Assembly (NCBI RefSeq): GCF_023159225.1
Contig: NC_063164.1
Coordinates: forward strand, 73,207,300-73,271,299
Direction of reading: 5' to 3'
From: Perognathus longimembris pacificus
Taxonomy: Eukaryota; Chordata; Mammalia; Rodentia; Heteromyidae
DNA length: 64,000 nt
Numbering within the stretch: the first letter of the stretch is position 1; the number at the start of each line of letters is the position of its first letter. Below are positions 36,774-48,087 of the stretch, piece after piece. The translations under genes and the position numbers were made by a program. The notes under the pieces were generated by a model that was not told the DNA's origin, ran no database searches, and saw only the letters and a list, made by a program, of their open reading frames with translations.

Positions 36774-38953
36774 CTTTCTTGTAATTCCTCTGCCCATTTG
36801 GATTGGGAATGCCAATCTACAAGCACCTGTGAGCACCATTTAAGACCCAAAGCACACCTTACCAAACACTGTTGTGTAAATCTTAGAAGTTCACAATTAT
36901 ATACAGATACCTTGTATACCTGTATATAAACTTAGATTTGGTTTTCCTAAAGAATACAATTTTGATATAACAACCAATCCTGAATCCTGTATTCAGTAGT
37001 AACTTATTTACTGTTACAACCCTTTGAGCAATTTTTGTTCTTATATTAAGTTCTTTTTGGACTGGCTTTCTCTATGAACCCCATTTTTTTCACTCTGATT
37101 GAGCAGGGATACCCTCTATCTAATAATCAGAGGTGAATGGAATCTGGAGGTCCTGGAAGTAAATCAGGAGGGTAGGTTAGAGGTAGTGATGAGAATAGAG
37201 GAAATATATGGGGGGGGGGTGATGATTTTGGTTTAGTTTCAGTGGCTTGCAAATGTGGAGAAGAGTAGAATCAGTAGAAAGAACAGGTTAAAATGTTAGA
37301 CAATGGAGAATTAGCAGAAAAGAGTGAAGGTGTTATTCATAGGAAAGTAATTTTAAAGAAAGAGAATGTGCGGGGCTGGGGATATAGCCTAGTGGCAAGA
37401 GTGCCTGCCTCGGATATACAAGGCCCTAGGTTCGATTCCCCAGCACCACATATACAGAAAACGGCCAGAAGTGGCGCTGTGGCTCAAGTGGCAGAGTGCT
37501 AGCCTTGAGCGGGAAGAAGCCAGGGACAGTGCTCAGGCCCTGAGTCCAAGGCCCAGGACTGGCCAAAAAAAAAAAAAAAAAAAAAAGAAAGAGAATGTGA
37601 AGAAAGAAACAAAAAAAGTGCTCGAAGACATGCACTAAACAGAGAAAAATTATTTTAAAAAACAAACAACCCTCCCCCAAAAGACCTGATAAAACAAACA
37701 AAAAAATGGAAAACAAAAAACCAACAACATCTCAGAAATGAAAAAAAAATGTTTAAAAAATGTTTAAAAAAATGGAGTCTTCCTTTTTTTGGGTGGGCTT
37801 TCTACAGTCTCTGGTTTCCTGGCGATGGTCTGCAGTCTATTTTACTGCTTGGATTGTTTGATGTGCTTTCAGTTTGCAGGGGGTGGGTCTGCTTTGACCC
37901 TCTTCCCCTGTTAGTGAAATCCTGGGCCCTGTGGTTCACACAGCTTGCAGGTAGGCCTTGGGTGTCCTCTGTAGATGGGGCATGTGAACCATCTTGGGAA
38001 CAGTGGCTCCTCCCATCAGCTGTGGGGCTGCTGCCTTTAATGCCTGGCTGTCAATAGGCCAAGGACTCAACAGGGCTGGGCGCCTCTGGCCCCGTTTACC
38101 TGGCTGAGAGTAGCTTGCCTAGGTGAGGTTCCTCCCTCCTGGGCAGGGCTGCCTCCTGGGTAGAGCTGGCTATGGAATTCAGCTCCATTTCAGACTGGGA
38201 ATTGGGCTTCCTCTGTGATGGGACTGTTTATCTGTACTGGGGATCTATTTGTTCTCCCGTCTGGTTGTTCCATGCTGCTGGTAGCTGCTCACTGCTTTCA
38301 GTTTTAACTTAGAAATTCCAGCGGGCAGGGCGGGGCACATCTTGCTGAGTTCACCTGGGTGTGTGAACTGTGGCCCAGGATGAGCATCCTGCCTGGGCAA
38401 GGGTAGTTCTCGTGGGCGGAGTTGGCTCTCACTGCTCAGTCTCTCTTGTCCTTTTCAAAGATGGCCCCATTTGTCCTTGCATTCCCAGGTCCACTTTAGT
38501 TCCAGTCTGGTCTGACCCTATGCCAGTGTCAAAAATGGCACTATGCTCTGGCGGTGGGGGAAGGGCCATCTCCCAGAAGCTGCTCTGTGGGTGCCAGTGA
38601 CAGTGTCTTTCTCTGCGATTTCAGCCCGTCTGTGCTCAGCCTGTGATCCACGTCTGTCTGCCACCATCTGGAGGATTTCTTCCTTGTCGCCGCTGTGTGC
38701 TTTAGCTGCATGGAGTACGGGGCACTGTGCCAGCACTGGCACTGGCGTGGAGGCAGGATGCCGCCTGGAGCTCAAATCTGTGTTTTCAGGCCAGCAAAGT
38801 CAATTTTTCCTTCCTGGCCAATGTCCCTGTACTGTTATAACTTACTTGGGCTGCCTTTCTAGGAGTAAAAGTTTCTCTGGAGTGGTAAAACTGCAATGTC
38901 GGAGGGAGCTCAGCTAGGGCTCTGCTGCTCCTCCACCATCTTCCCAGAAGTCC
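36774..38953 (-). promoter_or_regulatory. L1-C 5' UTR
   Basis: GC-rich toward the 5' end (about 37800-38953), reading in from ggacttctgggaagatggtg, where gaagatggtgg resembles the YY1-type start motif. No sequence similarity to the L1-A 5' UTR is apparent. An IDL-Geo SINE interrupts it at 37371-37583. Promoter role inferred from L1 biology. Confidence 0.75.
37355..37599 (+). mobile_element. IDL-Geo SINE with perfect 16-bp TSD
   Basis: Core 37371-37583: ggggctggggatatagccta, ggttcgattccccagcacca, gaagtggcgctgtggctcaa, gcccaggactggcc and a pure 20+ A tail. TSD aaagaaagagaatgtg is exact at 37355-37370 and 37584-37599. The pure tail, intact A- and B-box-like segments and perfect TSD mark it as one of the youngest insertions here. 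Confidence 0.97.
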
Positions 38954-38968
38954 ATGATATAATTTCTT
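38954..38968. repeat. TSD of L1-C, right copy
   Basis: Exact repeat of 29219-29233. Confidence 0.95.
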
Positions 38969-39140
38969 ATGTCTTTATAGCTGATTAATACTCCACTGTA
39001 TACATGTACCACATTTTCATTATCTGGGTACTTCATAGTGCTACTAAAGTCATGGGTGTGTAAGTGGATCAATATACATGTTGCACATTGATGTATATTA
39101 CTTTCTCATATGTCCAAGAATGTTGTGACAGTGGCAGTTC
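38969..39140 (-). mobile_element. ancient L1 fragment split by L1-C, right part
   Basis: Continuation of 28860-29218: gctgattaatactccactgt and catgtaccacattttcatta are inverted ORF2 3'-end sequence. Confidence 0.75.
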
Positions 39141-39149
39141 TTTTTTAAT

Positions 39150-39500
39150 GTTTTCTGAATATTTTTATTATCTTTAAGTAGTTGTGAAAAGGAATTGCCA
39201 CTCATCAAAGCAGTTTTTTAATACAGTGCAATTTGATCATGTCACCCATTTCAAATTTCTCAGTCATAACTCCCAGTCCACCTCTTCCCTTAATTATCTT
39301 AATTTTAGTTTAAATATTGACTGTTTTGTCATTTATCAAAGCAATTGATGCATCCATTTTATCTTGATCTGTGTAATCCTTTCAACATCTTCACCCCTTC
39401 AATCCACCCTTTCTCTTATATTTCTCAATTATGTGATATATGCAGTTCATTCTTGCTTGCATTATACATGTTTTCCCTTCATTAGTCTACCCTTTTCCTC
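39150..39500 (-). mobile_element. old L1 3' UTR-like repeat
   Basis: gtagttgtgaaaaggaattg, ccactcatcaaagcag, aatacagtgcaatttgatca and catcttcaccccttcaatcc parallel 11370-11700 segment by segment. Confidence 0.55.
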
Positions 39501-39599
39501 TTGGTCCTCACCTCTCCTCTTACCACTTCTGTTGGACATTTGGGATTGTGTCATACTTAATGATTTTTGCATAACAAAGTTGGGGAAACACTAGGGCTC

Positions 39600-40395
39600 C
39601 TAGATTCTAGGCAGGGGTCAAAACTCCCAAAAAGCTACAAAATCACAAAAAATCAAAGAGAGACTGCATAAATGAGATGGCATCAAAATGGAGATTTTAT
39701 GAATGGCAAGGGACATAGCTCCAAGATAAATAGAAAGCACAGAATAAGAGCAGATCATTTTTACCAGTGATGCATCAGACAAAAGAGTAATATACTAAAT
39801 ATACTTAGAGCTCAAAATATTAAACCCTAAAAAATAAACCTCAAAGAAAAAACAACCCAATTATTAAATAGCCTAATGACTTAAAGACAAAGTTCTCAGA
39901 AGTAAAAGAGGCTCATAGACATTTGAAGAAATGTTGAACATCTCTGGCCATAAACAAAATGCAAATCAAAACAATACTGAGATTCTATCTACCCCAATTA
40001 GAATGGCAAATATATAAAAAAATCTAACCACAACAAGTGCTAGCATAGATGTGGCCAAAATGGAACTCAATTACATTGTTGGTGAGAATGTAACCTGTTC
40101 AACCACTCTGGAAAGCAGTATGGAGATTCATCACGAAACTAAACATGCACCTAATATATGACCCAGCAATTTCACTTCTGGGCATTTGTCAAAGAGACCA
40201 CAAACAATGCCAATTAAAGCTCCTAGCACATTCATATTCATTGAAGCATTATTTACTGTAGCCAAGATAAGGAATAAGTCCCGATTCCCTTAATAGATGA
40301 AATGATCAAGCAAATGTGGAATGAATACACCATGGAATTCTACTTGGCCATCAAAATGAATGATATAATACCTTTCATGTGCACTTTACTTTTTA
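39600..40395 (+). mobile_element. ancient L1 ORF2 fragment
   Basis: actgcataaatgagatggca, atctctggccataaacaaaa, atgcaaatcaaaacaatact, gttcaaccactctggaaagc and atatgacccagcaatttcac trace the C-terminal quarter of ORF2 in the plus sense with heavy decay. Confidence 0.85.
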
Positions 40396-40424
40396 TTTAT
40401 TTTATCTGCATTTTATTTTTTTAT

Positions 40425-40675
40425 TGCTTTTCTTTTTTCCTATACTAGGGCTTGAACTCAGGCCTGAGCACTGGTTTTAAGCTTTTCTGCATAAGGATAA
40501 TGCTCTACCACTTGAGACACAGATTCATTTCCACTATTTTGCTGGATAATTGCAGATAAGCATCTCATAAACTTTCCTGCTCTGGTTGGCTTTGTACCTT
40601 GATTCTCAGATCATTCTGCCTCCTGAGTAGTTAGGATTAGTGCTATCAGCCATTGGCACCTGGAGTACCTCACCA
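40425..40675 (-). mobile_element. composite B1-like/Geo-like SINE
   Basis: gggcttgaactcaggcctga, tctaccacttgagacacaga, gctggataattgcagataag, ttggctttgtaccttgattc and tcctgagtagttaggatta. It is inserted between two ancient L1 ORF2 pieces. Confidence 0.83.
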
Positions 40676-40679
40676 TACT

Positions 40680-41390
40680 GATTTTAATATAGTCATCTGA
40701 TATTTGATAAATCATAAGCTAGAGAAAATACAATCTGTTCAGCAAATGGTGCTGGGAAACACTATGTCCACATGCAGAAGACTGAAACTAAATCACTGTC
40801 TGTTGCTCCACATTCAAATCAACTCAAAGTGTATCAAAAACCTTGAACATTAAAGGTGATACATAAAAGCTTCAAAAAACACTAGAAGATATAATCACAG
40901 ACAACAGTTTCCTAAATAGGATCCTGATAACTCATTATGTAAAAGGAAGAACTCACAAATGGAGCTGCATCAAATTGCTGTGTTTCTGGTTACAAAGAAA
41001 TAGCTATCACAATCAAGTGATAACCCACAGAAAAATTTCATCAGCTACTCAACAGATAAAGGAGTATTACCCAGCCTATGTGAAGAAAAAAAAATTAAAC
41101 AGCAAAAGAGTGAGTAATGTAATTTAAAAATGGCTAAGAAACTGAATAGATATCTCTCTCAGAAGAACAAATACAAATGATTAATAAATACATGAAGAAA
41201 TGTTCAGTTTCCCTTGCCATAAAGGAACTGCAAACCAAAACACAGTGAAATTGCATCTCATTGCAGTCAGAACAGTCATCATCAAGAAAAACAACTACTG
41301 CTGGTAAAGATGTGAGGAAAATGGAGCCTCTTATGTACTCTCAGTAGGATTGAAAGCTAATGGAAAAAGTATGTTTACCTTAGGTTTTAT
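40680..41390 (+). mobile_element. ancient L1 ORF2 fragment
   Basis: aaatggtgctgggaaacact, caaatcaactcaaagtgtat, tggagctgcatcaaattgct and aaggaactgcaaaccaaaac are decayed ORF2 C-terminal segments. This covers an overlapping L1 interval with 39600-40395, so it may be a second element. Confidence 0.83.
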
Positions 41391-41394
41391 TTTA

Positions 41395-41625
41395 GTTTAC
41401 ACATTTTTTTTGCCTATTGGGGTTTGAACTCAAGGTCTTTCCAACCCTCCATGGACATTACTCTATCACCTGTACCAAGGCTTCACTTCCACATTTTAAC
41501 TAGTAAATTGGAGATATGAGTCTCTCTGATTTGTCTGCCTGGACTGGCTTCAAATCTCCATCCTCAGATAAACATGCTTAGTAGCTAAAATTGTAAGTGT
41601 GAGCCACCAGCATTCAGCTAGATTA
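41395..41625 (-). mobile_element. composite SINE, diverged
   Basis: ggggtttgaactcaaggtct, aaattggagatatgagtctc, ggactggcttcaaatctcca and aagtgtgagccaccagc. Confidence 0.72.
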
Positions 41626-41661
41626 GTTCTAAAAACAATATTTCAATATATTTCCATAACT

Positions 41662-41915
41662 CCAAGAGACATTTTCTTTTTCTTTTTCTTTTTCTTTTTT
41701 TTTTTTTTGCCAGTCCTGGGGCTTGGACTCAGGGCCTGAGCACTGTCCCTGGCTTCTTTTTGCTCAAGGCTAGCACTCTGCCACTTGAGCCACAGCGCCA
41801 CTTCTGGCCATTTTCTGTATATGTGGTGCTGGGGAATCAAACCCAGGGCCTCATGTATATGAGGCAGGCACTCTTGCCACTAGGCCATATCCCCAGCCCC
41901 CAAGAGACATTTTCT
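41662..41915 (-). mobile_element. IDL-Geo SINE with 16-bp TSD
   Basis: Core 41678-41899: (ctttt)n and T-run, gccagtcctggggcttggac, ccacttgagccacagcgcca, ggggaatcaaacccagggcc, atatccccagccc. TSD ccaagagacattttct is at 41662-41677 and 41900-41915. Confidence 0.96.
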
Positions 41916-42633
41916 CAAGGTGGAAACCTTTACTATGTGCTATGTTTTAAGATTAATTTTTTTGTAATAAAGAGATGTCATTATTTCGTTCCTCTTATAT
42001 TTGCTCTATAGAAGCTTTTTTAAAAACACACTAAATTATGTAAATCATTTTCTTCACAATGCAAATGATTTTTGAATAAAGGAGGTTTCTCTACTAAAAA
42101 ATACCCAATGAGTAATCAATACCAAATGTTAAACTTGAAATCTTTAGCCTGGAACCTGACAACTTTTATTATTTCATCTTTATATGATTTTCTTATCATT
42201 TCCCCCACTTTGTAACCTCCATATTCCAATCAAATTTGTTTATCCCAAGTATAATATTCATGTGAAAGACTAGTATAATAATGATTTAAATGAATCTAAT
42301 CTTCTTGAGTTCAAACTACTTTGAAATGACCTTATACTTCCAATTCTAAAAGATAGTGCGAATCTTTTACCTCTGAAATCAAGACTGATCTGGAAATTGC
42401 CTTAACCAATAATATTTGGCCAAATGTACTTATGTGAGTTCCCAAACCTTTACCCTACATAGTTGTCTTCTAGTAAATTGGAGGACAATATGCTGTGGTG
42501 TAGAAAACTTATTCTATTTTCACATGCTGGCCAGGTGAAGAGAACCAAAATGCCCCAGAATACAATAAATATGGGTTTCTTGGTTGTTCTAGTTCAAGCA
42601 AACTATCATTAAAAATAAAAGAAATCAGGGAAT
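41916..42633. other. intergenic DNA
   Basis: AT-rich, nothing recognised. Confidence 0.5.
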
Positions 42634-42865
42634 GGGGCTGAGAATATGGCTTAGTGGTGGAGTACTTCCCTCACATACATGAAGCCCTGGGTTCCATTCC
42701 TCAGCCCCACATATTTAGAAAAAAAGCCAGAGGTGGTGCTGTGGCTCAAGTGGTAGAGCGCTGGCCTTGAGCAAAAAGAAGCCAGGGACACTGCTCAAGC
42801 CCTGAGTTCAAGCCCCAGGCCTGGCAAAAACAAAACAAAACAAAACAACAATAACAACAACAAAA
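42634..42865 (+). mobile_element. IDL-Geo SINE
   Basis: ggggctgagaatatggctta, gggttccattcctcagcccc, gtggctcaagtggtagagcg, aagccccaggcctggc and a caaaa/caa-repeat tail. Diverged; no firm TSD. Confidence 0.9.
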
Positions 42866-42879
42866 AGCAGGGTAAAAAC

Positions 42880-43190
42880 ATGGGAAGGAAATATTGTATA
42901 TACACGTATTAGAACTAAGGAAGGGAAAGGAAATACCAAAATCAAGAAACCAAGGATAAAAAGACAAACCATTCCAAAAGCAATACTTACAAAACCATTT
43001 GGTGTAAACAACTGTACACAACTGTAGGAAAGGAGGACGGGTGGGGGGAATGAGGGAGGAGGTAACAAGTTTGATAAGAAATGTACTCACTGCCTTATAT
43101 ATGAAACTGTAACCCCTCTGTACTTTACTTTGACAATAAAGTAAAATATGTAATAAATAAATAAACAAAAAAATTAAAAAAACATTTTCA
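42880..43190 (+). mobile_element. L1 3' UTR fragment with tail
   Basis: gtatatacacgtattagaac, ataccaaaatcaagaaacca, G-rich tract at about 43024-43065, tatgaaactgtaacccctct, ctttgacaataaagtaaaat and an A-rich end. Confidence 0.85.
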
Positions 43191-43484
43191 CTTGTTAGTT
43201 CAGGTGAAGTCGGCAGAGGCATTGCCTAGTTCCACCACTACTCCAGGCCACAAAGTTATGGAAAAGTTCATTGTACAACAACAAATAACAGTAATGTGAT
43301 CAGTGTATGATTGTTGCCTAGCCTACCTTTAAAGACTTCCTTCAGCACTACACCCATGAGTAGTATACATTCTCTATAGAACAATCTTGGTGTTTTGAAA
43401 TTTTAACATTTTAAGAAATTTGTCTTATACCATATGCTTATTTCTTTTTTTATTTTGGAATGACCATTTCTTTGTTCTTTCTTT
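43191..43484. other. intergenic DNA
   Basis: Nothing recognised. Confidence 0.45.
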
Positions 43485-43580
43485 ATAGCTCACACTGGTC
43501 TTGAACTCCTGATCCCACTGTCCTTCCTGTCAAGTGCTGGAATTACAGGCAAGTAACACTATAACTGGCTTGGAATGACA
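43485..43580 (-). repeat. B1 SINE (7SL-derived monomer)
   Basis: Minus strand: tagctcacactggtcttgaa, ctcctgatcccactgtcctt, caagtgctggaattacagg. Inverted this is the standard B1 order (cctgtaattccagcactt...gagttcaagaccagtgtgagct). Confidence 0.85.
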
Positions 43581-43933
43581 TATTTGTAAAGATAATAAAT
43601 GGGTGCTGGATTTTATCAAATGCCTTTCCGCATCTAGGGATATAACCATGTGATTCTTTACCTTGTTCCAGTTGATGTGGAGGAGTACATTAATTGATTT
43701 GTGTATATTGAACCAACTTTGCATCCCTGGGATGAATCCAGTTTGATGATGGTGTATGATTTCTTTGATGACCTGTTGAAGTTGATTGGCCAGAATTTTG
43801 TTGAAAATTTTTGCATCAATGTTCATCAGGAAATCAATCTATAGTTCTCTTTGTGTGATGAGTCCCTGCCTGGTTTGTGGATGAGGGTTATACTGGGTTC
43901 ATAGAATGTGTCTGGTAGTGAACTTTTGTGGGG

Positions 43934-43987
43934 CATCCCTGGGATGAATCATTTGATGATGGTGTATGATTTCTTTGATGACCTGTT
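43934..43987. repeat. 54-bp duplicated L1 segment inside the LTR
   Basis: gcatccctgggatgaatc through tgatgacctgttg repeats 43721-43778 of the adjacent L1-E arm, with a 4-base deletion (cagt lost). It is placed 7 bases into the LTR, flanked by gcatc on both sides. Confidence 0.85.
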
Positions 43988-44082
43988 GCATCATTACGAG
44001 GCAGTTCTAGCTGGCCCCGCCTCTTTTCCCAGACCTGGGGCCACGTGGCTGGTAGCCTCGCCTGCTCTCCGGGTCCAGAACA

Positions 44083-44148
44083 GCAAAATGGCTGTAACCA
44101 GCCCTGCTTCCTGTCTCAGACTGCGTGTGAGCCAAGATGGCCGCTGGT
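44083..44148 (+). promoter_or_regulatory. YY1-like motifs in the solo LTR
   Basis: gccaagatggccgctgg (about 44131-44148) fits the YY1 core (AAGATGGCCGC) closely; caaaatggctgtaacc (about 44086-44101) is a weaker match. Binding is inferred from sequence only. Confidence 0.5.
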
Positions 44149-45370
44149 GGTGAACCCAGAGGTGGTCCTGGGGGCTGTGACATAGATATAGGTTGCCCCT
44201 TAGGGAGGTCCCTCGGAGCTCCACCCTGATGGACAGCTCAGGCATCCAATCACAGTCCCTACGTAGGTGCACATACCCTTCCCCTTCCGCCACCCTCTGA
44301 CCCGTTTAAAAGAACAGCTCATTGGTGCCATTAAACAAGTCTTAGTGCTGACTGGCTCCTGGACTGTCTGTGGGTCCTCCGACAAAAGGGGGGCTGGGGG
44401 GGGCAGTTTGTCAGCCCTTTCCTTTTCTTGGCCTGTCCAGGTGGGGCATATTTTCCCATCTCTCCTGCAGGGCAGGAGAGTGCAGGAGGCTAAAACCCCC
44501 GACAAACTTTCTCTTTCAATTTCATTGAAGAGTTTGAGAAATATTGGTGTGAGTTCTGTTTTGAAGGCCTTGTAGAATTCTGCTGTGAATCCATCTGTAT
44601 CTGGGCTTTTCTTTGATGGAAGATCTCTTATTGCCGTTTCTATTTCAATGCTGGACATGGATCTGTTTAGAAGGTTTAAATCTTCATGGTTGAGTTTGGG
44701 GATATCAATTTTTGCTAGGAAATTGTCCATTTCTTCCAGCTTCTTGAATTATATTGGCATCAAGGTTTGCAAAGTACTCCCTTATTGTGTTCTGGATTTT
44801 GGGTGTTTCTGTGGTGTTACCTGTTTCATCTGTGATCTTGTTTATTTGGGTTTTCTGCCTTTGTTTTTTGGTCAGGTTTGCTGGGGGTCTGTCTATCTTG
44901 CTAATTTTTTTCAGAGAACCCTCTTCATTTTGTTGATTCATTTTTTTTTACTCTAAATCATTTAATTCTGATTTGACTTTAATTATTTGCTTCCATCTAT
45001 TGGTTTGTGGTTTGGCTCGTTCTCTTTTGAGGAGCTTAAGGTGGTTCATTAAGTCGTTGACTTGCTGTTTCTCTAGTTTGTTGATGTATGCACTCAGAGA
45101 TGTAAATTTTCCTCTGAGTACTGCTTTGCTGGGTCCCAAAGGAGCTAGTACTTTATGTGCTCATCTTGCTTTAATTCCATAAACATTTGGATTTCTGTTC
45201 TAATATCTTCAATGACCGATTGGTGGTTCAACAGTGGGCTGTTTAGTCTCCATGAGTTGTACTATTTTCTGTGGTGGCTGTTTGAGTTGAGCTCTAATTT
45301 TATTCCATTGTGGTATGAGAGAATGCAGGGAATGATTTTGATACATCTGAATTTGTACAGATTTTCTTTG

Positions 45371-47315
45371 TGCACTAGATGTGGAAAAGGCAGTTGATAA
45401 AATCCAGACCCATTTATGAGAAAAGCCCTGGGAAAACTGGGATACAAGGCAACATTCCTGAATATGATAAAGGCAGTCTATTACAAAGAAACAGGAAGCA
45501 AAATTCTAAATAGTGAAAAGCTAAAGCCATTCCCTTTAAAATCAGGAGCAAGACAGGGATGTCCGCTCTCACCTCTCCTCTTCAACATAGTACTAGAAAT
45601 CAGAGCCAGAGCAATTAGGCAGGAAGAAAACATAAAGGGGATCCAAATAGGAAAAGATGAAGCTAAACGTTCTCTCTTCGCAGATGACTTGATCCTATAC
45701 CTAAAGAACAACATAGTCTCTACTCCCAAGCTACTAGAGCTGAACCAAAACTTTGGTAATTTTGCAGTATATAAAATAAACCCTCAAAAATCAACAGCCT
45801 TTCGATATGGCAATGACCTGAAGACTGAGGCCAAAATCAGGAAAGCAACTTCTTTTACAATAGCCTCAAAAACATAAAATACCTAGGAATAACCTTAACC
45901 CAAGAAGTGAAAGACCTCTATAATGAGAACTTTAACAAAATGAAAAACGAAATTAAGGCAGAACTAAGGAAATGGAAAAACCTCCCATGCTCCTGGATTG
46001 GGAGGATTAATATAGTCAAAATGGCAATATTACCAAAAGCTATCCACAAATTCAATGCAATATCCATTAATATCCCAACACCATTTTTTAATGAAATAGA
46101 GGAACAATTCAGAAATTCATATGGAACAATAAAAGACGCAGAGTAGCAAAAACAATCCTAAGCAGAAAGAGCAGTGCTGGAGGAATTACAATACCCAACT
46201 TCAAGCTGTATTATAAAGCTATAGTAATAAAAACAGCTTGGTATTGGCACCAGAACAGGCCTGAAGACCAATGGAACAGAACTGAAGACCCAAAAATGAG
46301 CCATCAAAACTATGCCTACTTAATCTTTGATAAAGGAGCTAAAAAACAGGACAGAAGAAAGATAGCCTCTTTAAAAATGGTGCTAGCAAAACTTGTTCAA
46401 CACCTGCAACAAACTAAAACTAGATGCTTGTATATCATGCTGCACCAAAATCAATTCCAAATGGATCAAAGACCTTGAAATAAAAACAAATACCCTGAAA
46501 ACACTACAAGAACAAGTAGGAGAAACACTTGGGCTCCTTGGGACAGGATGGAACTTCCTTAACAAAGACCCAGTAATGCTACACATCAAAGAAAGGTTGT
46601 ACAAATGGGACTGCATCAAACTTCAGAGAGTCTGCAGGTCTAAGGACATAGCTCGCAAGATAAACAGAAAGCCCACAGATTGGGAAAAGATCTTTACCAA
46701 GCATACAAAAGACAAAGGCCTCATATCTAAAATATATGCAGAACTAAAAAAAATTACATTCCTCCAAAACAAACCGGCAAAGAACCAATAGCCCCCTCAA
46801 CAATTGGGCTAGAGACTTAAAAAGAGACTTCTCTGATGAGGAAATGAGAATGGCCAAGAGATATGTAAAAGTGCTCTATATCACTGGCTATAAAAGAAAT
46901 GCAAATCAAAACAGCATTGAGATTATACCTCACTCCAGTAAGAATGTCTTATATCAAGAAAACTAAAAATAACAAATGTTGGAGGGGATGTGGCCATAAG
47001 AGAACTCTACTTCATTGTTGGTGGGAATGCAAACCGGTTCAACCACTCTGGAAAGTGGTATGGAGATTCCTCAGAAGGCTAATCATAGAGCTTCCCTATG
47101 ACCCAGCAGCCCCACTTTTGGGCATCTATCCAAATGACCACAAACAAGAACACAGTAAAGCCACCAGCACAACAATGTTCATCATAGCACAATTTGTCAT
47201 GGCTAAAATATGGTTCTAACCCGGATGCCCATCAGTAGAAGAATGGATCAGGAAAATGTGGTACATATACTCAATGGATTTTTATGCCTCTATCAGAAAG
47301 AATGACATTGCCCAT

Positions 47316-47350
<35 letters not shown>

Positions 47351-47653
47351 GCCAGTCCTGGGCCTTGGACTCAGGGCCTGAGCACTGTCCCTGGCTTCTT
47401 CCTGCTCAAGGCTAGCACTCTGCCACTTGAGCCACAGCGCCGCTTCTGGCCGTTTTCTGTATATGTGGTGCTGGGGAATCGAACCTAGGGCCTCGTGTAT
47501 CTGAGGCAGGCACTCTTGCCACTAGGCTATATCCCCAGCCCAACATTGCCCATTCTTAATGAATGGAAGGACTTGGAAAAAATTATACTAAGTGAAGTGA
47601 GCCAGACCCAAAGCAACTTGAACACTGTGCTTTCCTTCATAGGGAATAATTAG
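45371..47653 (+). pseudogene. L1-E ORF2, plus-strand segment, disrupted
   Basis: Starts at [12 protein letters not shown] motifs follow: [14 protein letters not shown] and FADDLILYL at 45677-45688. The C-terminal region keeps a cysteine/histidine cluster ([20 protein letters not shown]-x3-C...H-x4-C), better preserved than in L1-A. A frameshift lies near 45877 and stops at 46144 and 47217. The SINE at 47320-47542 precedes the last codons; the terminal stop is at 47651-47653. Confidence 0.9.
47305..47557 (-). mobile_element. IDL-Geo SINE with 15-bp TSD inside L1-E
   Basis: Core 47320-47542: long T-run, ggccagtcctgggccttgga, ccacttgagccacagcgccg, ggggaatcgaacctagggcc, atatccccagcc. TSD acattgcccattctt at 47305-47319 and 47543-47557. 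Confidence 0.96.
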
Positions 47654-48087
47654 CATAGGTTTAAGATAGTCATAAGAGGATTACAAAAGCCTAATAGCTA
47701 TGCCCCTATGAACCCATAAGATGAAATAAATTCCATATTATGGAAATGACTGTTATTTCACTGTTGTAATTACTTTCAACATGCCCTGTGAAACCATGGC
47801 TTATTTTGTTGATGATCCTCTTGTATCCCTTCCTGTGGCTGTACTCGTGCTATCACTGTATCTCATCTGAATACACTGGATATTGTATATACGGGTATTA
47901 GACCTAGAGAAGTGAAAGGGAGTATCAAAATTGAGAGACAAAGGATACAGAGACAAATGACTTCAAAAGCAATACTTCCCAAACCAGTTGGTATAAACCA
48001 ACTGAACAACTCATTGCGGGAGAGGGAAAGGGGCAGGTGGGAGGGGCGAATGAGGGAGGAGGTAACAAACAGTACAAGAAATGTACC
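47654..48087 (+). other. L1-E 3' UTR, 3'-truncated
   Basis: tagctatgcccctatgaacc, ctatcactgtatctcatctg, a G-rich tract at 48017-48062, then gtaacaaacagtacaagaaa, ending at atgtacc. The usual tgaaactgtaacc...caataaa end is missing. Confidence 0.85.

Larger units (their letters stand above)
43921..44510 (+). mobile_element. solo LTR of an endogenous retrovirus with 6-bp TSD
   Basis: LTR 43927-44504 begins tgtgggg and ends ccccgaca (inverted tips TG...CA), flanked by aacttt at 43921-43926 and 44505-44510. A CCAAT box lies at 44246-44250, a tttaaaag TATA-like box at 44305-44312 and an attaaa polyadenylation-type signal at 44330-44335, all in the plus orientation and expected order. There is no gag/pol/env. 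A 6-bp TSD is typical of class II (ERVK-like) elements, which is only suggestive. GC-rich reading frames on both strands are not genes. It carries a 54-bp copy of nearby L1 sequence near its start. Confidence 0.85.
43598..45370 (-). pseudogene. L1-E ORF2, inverted segment
   Basis: Minus-strand frames give GIKLELNSNSHHRK, then the TKAVLRGKFTSLSAYINKLEKQQ-type linker, [35 protein letters not shown] and [17 protein letters not shown] with [17 protein letters not shown]. This is the region between the endonuclease and the RT palm. It is interrupted by the LTR at 43927-44504 and by frameshifts. Confidence 0.88.
43598..48087 (+). mobile_element. L1-E: 5'-inverted (twin-primed) LINE-1
   Basis: Two arms of one L1 face opposite ways. 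43598 to about 45370 is minus-strand ORF2 from the late endonuclease region to DAE...FDKIQHP. About 45371 to 48087 is plus-strand ORF2 from [10 protein letters not shown] to the 3' UTR. The outer end of the inverted arm and the start of the plus arm cover the same ~40 bases of ORF2, which is what twin priming predicts. A solo LTR (43927-44504) and an IDL-Geo SINE (47320-47542) are later insertions. No A-tail or TSD is seen at 48087, so the 3' end may have been lost. Confidence 0.88.

Noticed and set aside
43908..44575. Reading frames on both strands across the GC-rich block
   Set aside because: The block is a solo LTR with TSD, and the frames run across its borders into inverted L1 sequence.
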